A stretch of 33,004 bases of DNA, from contig JACBXP010000018.1 in assembly GCA_015863185.1 (NCBI GenBank), forward strand, positions 1 through 33,004, in the 5' to 3' direction. Source of the DNA: Aerococcaceae bacterium DSM 111020 (lineage in GTDB: Bacteria; Bacillota; Bacilli; Lactobacillales; Aerococcaceae). Positions 28,664 to 33,004 of the stretch are shown here, piece after piece. The translations under genes and the position numbers were made by a program. A model generated the notes under the pieces. That model was not told where the DNA came from and did no database searches. It worked only from the letters and a program-made list of their open reading frames with translations. Position 1 is the first letter of the stretch; every line of letters starts with the position of its first letter.

Positions 28664-29166
28664 TGATCTGCCTCCCTACTATCTGGTAGAAAAACACGTT
28701 CATCACTATAACGGCGTTGATCAATGATGCGTTGACGAATTAATTGATAATCTGAATCGATCCATTTCGCTTGAAATACCTTTACGTCATCTCGATGCAA
28801 AAATTCATCAAAATGCAAGGGAAGCTTCTGGACAATTTGTTTTAAGTATTTCACACAAGCAACGAGTTCACCATATTTAATGCCTTGTACCGCATCCACA
28901 GGAATAACTTGTAATAAATCATCCGATGAAAGGTGGTAACGATTCGCATCATAAAATAAAACACGTGTTTCATAAATAATTTCTGCGGAATCATTTTGTT
29001 GCCCTTCTTTATTCTTTAATAAATATTGCTCATTATTCTTTAAGGGACATTGTAAATTCATTCTCACAGCGTGCGACTCATCAAGCCAAGTGATTTGCCA
29101 CTCAGCATGGATATTATGTTCTTTCATTAATCTTTCAAGAACGGTCATAATATTTTTGCGGCTCAT
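28660..29166 (-). CDS. DUF3013-like protein ahead of prmA
   Basis: A 168-residue soluble protein of unknown function. The layout (EIIYETRVLFYD, then LLQVIPVDAVQGIKYGEL, then VFQAKW) and the position before prmA recall the DUF3013 family of Lactobacillales; this is by memory and unverified. The ATG at 29166 is chosen because GGAGGGG lies just upstream and the probable transcription start (near 29243) would leave out a longer in-frame ATG at 29244. It is the first gene of the prmA-rsmE-deoC-rel-dtd unit. Confidence 0.75.
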   Translation of the reverse strand: MSRKNIMTVLERLMKEHNIHAEWQITWLDESHAVRMNLQCPLKNNEQYLLKNKEGQQNDSAEIIYETRVLFYDANRYHLSSDDLLQVIPVDAVQGIKYGELVACVKYLKQIVQKLPLHFDEFLHRDDVKVFQAKWIDSDYQLIRQRIIDQRRYSDERVFLPDSREADQ

Positions 29167-29249
29167 TGTTCCCCTCCTCGTATTCTCTATAGTATGGCTG
29201 AATAAACTCACATATTCAATGCTTTTTATTGGTTTATTCATCAATATTG

Positions 29250-29277
29250 ATTATAATGAAGATAAGTTTGGTGTCTA
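29250..29277 (-). promoter_or_regulatory. Promoter of the DUF3013-prmA-rsmE-deoC-rel-dtd unit
   Basis: TAGACA (29272-29277), a 16-base spacer and TATAAT (29250-29255) on the minus strand. The leader would be about 75 bases. I see no T-box or other riboswitch in it. Confidence 0.7.
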
Positions 29278-29304
29278 TTTCAAAGAAAACTAAAAAAATA
29301 TTCT

Positions 29305-29333
29305 TTGATATTTATTAATAAACATAGTACACT
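29305..29333 (+). promoter_or_regulatory. Possible gpsB promoter
   Basis: TTGATA (29305-29310), a 17-base spacer and TACACT (29328-29333) on the plus strand, about 60 bases before gpsB. The -10 is only a 4/6 match; other AT-rich candidates lie nearby. Confidence 0.4.
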
Positions 29334-29393
29334 AATTGATAGTCTTATTATACAAAAAATATTCGTTTATAACATAAATTTAGAGGTGATTTC

Positions 29394-29750
29394 ATGGCAG
29401 AGAAAAATTTAACTGCAAAAGATATTCTGCAAAAGGAGTTCTCAAAATCCTTTAGAGGATATAGTTCTGCAGAAGTGGATGAATATTTAGATAGTATCAT
29501 ACGTGATTATGATTCCTATCAAAAAGATATTGCATCCCTAAAAAACGAAAACGAACGATTGATAAGTAAAGTTGATGAATTATCTAAACAATTAGCATTA
29601 TCGAAGAAAAACAGTCCCGCTGCACCGGGTACTGGTGTGACAAACTTCGACATTCTAAAGCGTTTATCGAATCTTGAAAAACATGTCTTCGGTTCAAAAA
29701 TCGAAAGTACCGATGATACCGTCGATTATTCACAAAACACTAAATATTAA
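29394..29750 (+). CDS. gpsB: Cell division regulator GpsB
   Basis: A DivIVA-family cytosolic adaptor that links wall synthases such as class A PBPs and kinases to the division site. The 118-residue protein has the lipid/partner-binding N-terminal DivIVA part (about 5-35, with FSKSFRGYSSAEVDEYLD), a coiled coil (about 36-72), a linker, and a short C-terminal helix (about 83-100) for hexamer formation. The small size separates it from DivIVA itself. AGAGGTGA precedes the start. It is followed 9 bases later by RNase P RNA. Confidence 0.96.
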   Translation: MAEKNLTAKDILQKEFSKSFRGYSSAEVDEYLDSIIRDYDSYQKDIASLKNENERLISKVDELSKQLALSKKNSPAAPGTGVTNFDILKRLSNLEKHVFGSKIESTDDTVDYSQNTKY

Positions 29751-29758
29751 TCATACCA

Positions 29759-30132
29759 TGTAAATTTCAGATAATCGCGGGTATTTTTACCTGAGGAAAG
29801 TCCATTCTCGCACAAACTGAGATGTTTGTAGTGTTCGTGCTTAGCGAAACAATAAGCTAAGGTACCTTAAGGTAACGGCAAGTTAAAGGCCTAATGTTCT
29901 TAGAGAGCGATGGCTGAGTGCTTATAAAGTGCCACAGAGACGAGGCAATTTAGAAATAAATTGCGTGGAACGCGGTAAACCCCTCGAGCGAGTAACCCAA
30001 ATTTGGTAGGGGCACTCATGTGACCAGGAATTCAACTGAAGCATGAGACAAGAAATTGTAGATAGATGGTTATCCAGTGATAAGTTTGCCTACAACTTAT
30101 CATTGACAGAACATGGCTTATAGAAATTTACA
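29759..30132 (+). ncRNA. rnpB: RNase P RNA, probably type B
   Basis: The catalytic RNA of RNase P, which removes 5' leaders from tRNA precursors. The conserved GAGGAAAGTCC lies near 29793, a central ACAGAGA-like segment is present, and the 3' core ACAGAACATGGCTTATAGA lies near 30107-30125. The ends pair as GTAAATTT (29760-29767) with AAATTTAC (30124-30131), forming the P1 helix, so the bounds are within a few bases. It starts only 9 bases after the gpsB stop. A separate promoter would have to lie inside gpsB, or the RNA is processed from a gpsB transcript. Confidence 0.95.
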
Positions 30133-30142
30133 TTCGTAGGTT

Positions 30143-30169
30143 AGACTCTGATTTCAGAGTCTTTTTTTA
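30143..30169 (+). terminator. rnpB terminator
   Basis: AGACTCTG and CAGAGTCT form an 8-bp stem with a 4-base loop, followed by a run of seven to eight T, directly after the RNase P RNA. Read-through probably feeds the methyltransferase gene, which has no other promoter I can see. Confidence 0.85.
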
Positions 30170-30191
30170 TAATAATATAAAGGAGTCTCAT

Positions 30192-31316
30192 ATGACAAAA
30201 TATTCTCTTATTGCAACTGCTGCAGCAGGCATTGAAGGCATTGTTGCACGTGAATTAAAAGACATGGGCTATAAAGTCCAAACTGAAAATGGACGCGTTC
30301 GTTTTGAAGGCGATGCTTCCGACATCGCTCGGACCAATATTTGGTTAAGAACAGCTGATCGCATCAAAATTGTCTTCGGCGAATTCGAAGCGACCAGTTT
30401 TGAAGCATTGTTTGACCAGACTTATGCACTCCCATGGGATGATCTCTTGACATTGGATGCTGAATTCCCCGTTTCTGGTAAATCAATCAAATCAAAATTA
30501 CATAGTGTGCCGAATGTGCAACGAATTGTAAAAAAGGCCATTAGTAAAAAAATGCAAGATGTCTATGCGCGAAAGACTTTTCTACCCGAAACAGGAGCAA
30601 AATATCCGATTGAAGTTGCCATCCGTAATAATCGTGTCCTCTTAACCATTGATACTTCTGGTTCAAGTTTATTTAAACGAGGCTACCGTGAACATAAAGG
30701 AGTCGCCCCTCTCAAAGAGAATATGGCGGCCGCCCTTGTTTTGTTAACCACTTGGCATAAGGATCGTCCTCTGTATGACCCTACTTGTGGTTCCGGAACA
30801 ATTCTTATCGAAGCCGCATTAATAGGCCGAAATATTGCTCCTGGTTTGAAACGTTCTTTTATTGCTGAGGAGTGGTTATTATTAGATCAGTCTGTCTGGC
30901 CAGCCATTCGTCAAAAAGCTGAAGCAGCCATTGATCATGAAATTGAGTTAGATATTTTAGGAACAGATATTGATCTTCGTATGATTGAGATTGCAAAAGA
31001 CAATGCGGAACAAGCCGGTGTCGGTAATGATATTTTTTTTAAACAGATGCAATTAAGTGATTATAAAACGGACCGTGAATACGGTATCTTAATCTCTAAT
31101 CCGCCCTATGGGGACCGCATGTTATCCGAAGAGGACGTGCATGATTTGTACCGTCAAATGGGTGAAATCTACCAACAAATGCCTACTTGGAGTAAATATA
31201 TATTATCCAGTGACGAACAATTCGAAACCTATTATGGAGAACCAGCTACAAAGAGAAGAAAACTTTATAATGGCTCTTTAAAAGTCGATTATTATCAATA
31301 TTGGTCCACTCAGTAA
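30192..31316 (+). CDS. THUMP-domain RNA (guanine-N2) methyltransferase, RlmL N-terminal/YpsC type
   Basis: A 374-residue SAM-dependent RNA methyltransferase. It has an N-terminal ferredoxin-like/THUMP part (about 1-155) that binds RNA and a Rossmann domain with DPTCGSGT (196-203) and the amino-methylating motif NPPYGDR (303-309). Relatives methylate guanine N2 in 23S rRNA (RlmL, m2G2445), and Bacillus YpsC is close; the exact base is inferred by family only. The start has AAAGGAG upstream. The gpsB-rnpB-ypsC neighbourhood is conserved in Bacillota. Confidence 0.92.
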   Translation: MTKYSLIATAAAGIEGIVARELKDMGYKVQTENGRVRFEGDASDIARTNIWLRTADRIKIVFGEFEATSFEALFDQTYALPWDDLLTLDAEFPVSGKSIKSKLHSVPNVQRIVKKAISKKMQDVYARKTFLPETGAKYPIEVAIRNNRVLLTIDTSGSSLFKRGYREHKGVAPLKENMAAALVLLTTWHKDRPLYDPTCGSGTILIEAALIGRNIAPGLKRSFIAEEWLLLDQSVWPAIRQKAEAAIDHEIELDILGTDIDLRMIEIAKDNAEQAGVGNDIFFKQMQLSDYKTDREYGILISNPPYGDRMLSEEDVHDLYRQMGEIYQQMPTWSKYILSSDEQFETYYGEPATKRRKLYNGSLKVDYYQYWSTQ

Positions 31317-31323
31317 AAAAAGT

Positions 31324-31362
31324 AAGCTAGCATTTAATACTGATTAAATGACTAGCTTTTTT
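31324..31362. terminator. Bidirectional terminator overlapping the end of the RNase HI-like gene
   Basis: AAGCTAG-CATTTAAT pairs with ATTAAATG-A-CTAGCTT (one bulged A) around a 4-base loop, followed by T runs in both directions. Its right arm holds the last codons and stop of the leftward RNase HI-like gene. Confidence 0.85.
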
Positions 31363-31766
31363 ACTTTACCTTGTTGATGTAAAGCCTGTTTGGCAATCGC
31401 ATCAACGCCAGCATTCGCCTTTTCATGGGCATGCTGAATAATATAATTATCAATCGTTGCCAATTCTTTTCTAATGAGCCTAAGCCATGGTTGATAGTCT
31501 TTGTTTTTGACATAATCCTTTTCAACGGAATCCACCACAATTTGACTGTCAGAATAAATCAATAACCATTCCTGACTTAATTTTAAAGAACCAATCAATT
31601 TCAAACCACACCATAGAGCAATGAATTCCGCAATATGATTTTCTGCAACATGACTGATATAATATTTAAATATATTCGGCTCTGACTGAGGTGAGTGAAT
31701 AATAATTCCAATGCCCATTTCCTTCGTAGCTGGTTTAAACGCAGCATCTACATATAATTTAATCAT
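31344..31766 (-). CDS. RNase HI-like protein (reverse transcriptase-like family)
   Basis: A 140-residue RNase H-fold protein. The four acidic active-site residues appear as Asp7 (VDAAF), Glu47 (AEF), Asp73 (YSDSQ) and Asp122 (GVDAIAK), so it may cut RNA in RNA-DNA hybrids. It resembles the short Bacillota proteins annotated as RNase HI family, such as YpeP of Bacillus, some of which are weak or inactive. The start has GGGGG just upstream. It is convergent with the methyltransferase and divergent from the next gene, with 34 bases between. Confidence 0.88.
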   Translation of the reverse strand: MIKLYVDAAFKPATKEMGIGIIIHSPQSEPNIFKYYISHVAENHIAEFIALWCGLKLIGSLKLSQEWLLIYSDSQIVVDSVEKDYVKNKDYQPWLRLIRKELATIDNYIIQHAHEKANAGVDAIAKQALHQQGKVKKLVI

Positions 31767-31800
31767 ATTTCCCCCTATATTCGATACGTGAGGTGATACA

Positions 31801-32787
31801 GTGACAGATATACTAGAAATACCAGATGATGGTGATAAATATTTTCGCTTAGGTTATCAAGCGGCCAAAGATAATCGGCGTGAACAAGCTTTAAGTTATT
31901 TGACAAAAAGTTATCAACTAACTCAATCAACAGAAGCTTTAACAGAGCTCTTGGCCTTATATTATCAAGCACGAGAGATTGATTTCATAATATCGTTTAT
32001 TAAAGACCATGAAATTGAAACGGCGCGTTTTCTTGAGAATCCAACATTGGCGGAAATCTATCTATCGATTCCTTTAAGTTCGACAGACTATGATCAAGCA
32101 TTGTTGACACTTTATGAATTTAAAGAGCAAATACCTTCATATTTCGCATTGGACACGAAGATACAACAAGCCATCCTGCAAATTCGAGACAAACGTTCAA
32201 TCAAAGCAAAATGGCTCGACTGGATCAATGATAATGCATCAAAGCTAATGGTGGCTGAATTTAACACACTGTCGGCACAACAACAATTAACTTATCTAAA
32301 TATCAGTTATACTCTTCCCTTTAAACAAATGAAAGCACACTATCAAGCGATTCTCTTGGAAAAACACGTGCTTAATTTTGTTAAAACAGATCTTTTACAC
32401 TATTATGCTAAGCAATCCTTTGAATTTGAGTTTGAATTCACTTGGTTTAATGAACTTAAAACGTTGTCGAATCATTCTCTTATTCCATTGGAACAAGATA
32501 CGGTCTATCTTCAAGCACTAGAACATATCGTCATATTGAGTGAACAAGAAAATCCACATCTCACTGAAATGATTCAACATGCACTACGTATTCAAGCGAT
32601 GATTTATTATCCTTTCACTCATGAGCTACTGGCCAATCCTATTGCTTGGTATCATACCTATCTGGGGCTCAATGGTCTACAAGAATTTACTACTGATAAA
32701 ACAGATGTGAATCCAAACTTGATCCAGACAATCCAAAAAGCCAACCAAGAGTATATTCAACTAATGGAAGAGCAAATCATTGAATAA
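31801..32787 (+). CDS. Unknown protein with TPR-like helical repeats
   Basis: A 328-residue acidic protein I do not recognise. The N-terminus (DKYFRLGYQAAKDNRREQALSYL, partial) looks like a tetratricopeptide repeat, and the rest is predicted to be mainly helical with no signal peptide or membrane segment. It may be a scaffold or regulator, but no function can be assigned. The start is GTG at 31801, with GAGGTGA upstream. The gene runs to within 91 bases of the right inverted repeat, and no terminator of its own is visible before it. Confidence 0.8.
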   Translation: MTDILEIPDDGDKYFRLGYQAAKDNRREQALSYLTKSYQLTQSTEALTELLALYYQAREIDFIISFIKDHEIETARFLENPTLAEIYLSIPLSSTDYDQALLTLYEFKEQIPSYFALDTKIQQAILQIRDKRSIKAKWLDWINDNASKLMVAEFNTLSAQQQLTYLNISYTLPFKQMKAHYQAILLEKHVLNFVKTDLLHYYAKQSFEFEFEFTWFNELKTLSNHSLIPLEQDTVYLQALEHIVILSEQENPHLTEMIQHALRIQAMIYYPFTHELLANPIAWYHTYLGLNGLQEFTTDKTDVNPNLIQTIQKANQEYIQLMEEQIIE

Positions 32788-32877
32788 AATACGGACCAAT
32801 CCTATTAAATTTTATAATTATTTTATCATTTCAATGCCAACTTTTGTAGTGACGGATTTTTGCATCGATTTTATTCC

Positions 32878-33004
32878 GGCTCTATGTCAAATAATGTTGA
32901 CGGAGTTTTGACGACTGATATTTCAGTCGTCTTTTTCTATGCACTTTTTCGTTTATTATACTTTATGTCTGCGTCTTCGTCGTTAAAATATAAATGTCGT
33001 GGTG
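32878..33004. repeat. Right copy of the 127-bp perfect terminal inverted repeat (probable IS end)
   Basis: Exact reverse complement of 1-127. The putative element starts at 32878 with GGCTCTATGTC and continues past the window edge. The eight bases just inside the two copies differ (TAAATGTT at 128-135, TTTATTCC at 32870-32877), so they are not the paired target duplications of one insertion. Confidence 0.85.
32910..32931 (+). terminator. Hairpin terminator in the right repeat, facing the TPR-like gene
   Basis: The mirror copy of the hairpin at 74-95; on the plus strand the 9-bp stem is followed by TTTTTC. Transcripts from the unknown TPR-like gene would end here, about 145 bases past its stop. 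Confidence 0.6.

Noticed and set aside
32878..33004. Outward-reading open frame through the right repeat (starting ATGTCAAATAATG)
   Set aside because: It runs through a hairpin and a terminator, has no ribosome site, and cannot be followed past the edge.
1..33004. Defence island, prophage, CRISPR array, tRNA cluster
   Set aside because: No repeat-spacer array, integrase, phage or toxin genes and no tRNA cloverleaf were seen; the content is core genes.

Overview
The window looks like chromosomal DNA of a low-GC Gram-positive bacterium of the order Lactobacillales. The evidence is AT-rich sequence, Bacillota-type gene order, a two-subunit glycyl-tRNA synthetase under a T-box, GpsB, a type B-looking RNase P RNA and a LytH-type amidase beside dtd and rel. 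Protein similarity suggests Aerococcaceae or Carnobacteriaceae, but this is an impression and not a search result. About 30 protein genes, one RNA gene and two T-box leaders are packed tightly. Most of the content is core housekeeping, and I see no phage, CRISPR or defence genes.

Layout, left to right. Positions 1-127 and 32878-33004 are exact inverted copies of one sequence, probably the end of an insertion sequence. From 200 to 16653 nearly everything reads leftward. In transcription order this is fur/zur-like; rpsU; mscS-like, phoH, ybeY, dgkA, era, recO; then a T-box and glyQ, glyS, obg, an OatA-like acyltransferase, rnz, lapA-like, recJ, apt. A rightward gene for a PpsR-type kinase/phosphorylase (16716-17552) is divergent from the Fur-family gene. 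Then come leftward hisS-aspS-nfo behind a second T-box, a rightward lytH-like amidase (22139-23482), and a leftward operon DUF3013-like, prmA, rsmE, deoC, rel, dtd. On the right are rightward gpsB, rnpB and a THUMP-domain RNA methyltransferase, a leftward RNase HI-like gene, and a rightward unknown repeat-type protein that runs up to the inverted repeat.

The genes serve translation and its control (three tRNA synthetases, dtd, prmA, rsmE, rpsU, era, ybeY, obg, rnz, rnpB), the stringent response (rel), DNA repair (recJ, recO, nfo), nucleotide salvage (apt, deoC) and cell-wall or division work (OatA-like, LytH-like, gpsB, dgkA). Promoters, terminators and start sites fit the transcript map. Several starts are TTG or GTG with good Shine-Dalgarno sequences (recO, phoH, mscS-like, fur-like, prmA, unknown 3' gene).

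I did not find a convincing new biological system. The points most worth a second look are: identical IS ends whose inward terminators appear to end both flanking operons; an OatA-like protein lacking the conserved AT3 histidine but keeping an intact SGNH triad; a lytH gene whose only good ribosome site points to a non-AUG start; a GACAC specifier in the hisS T-box; deoC lying inside the rel operon; and a 46-codon open frame overlapping rnz.
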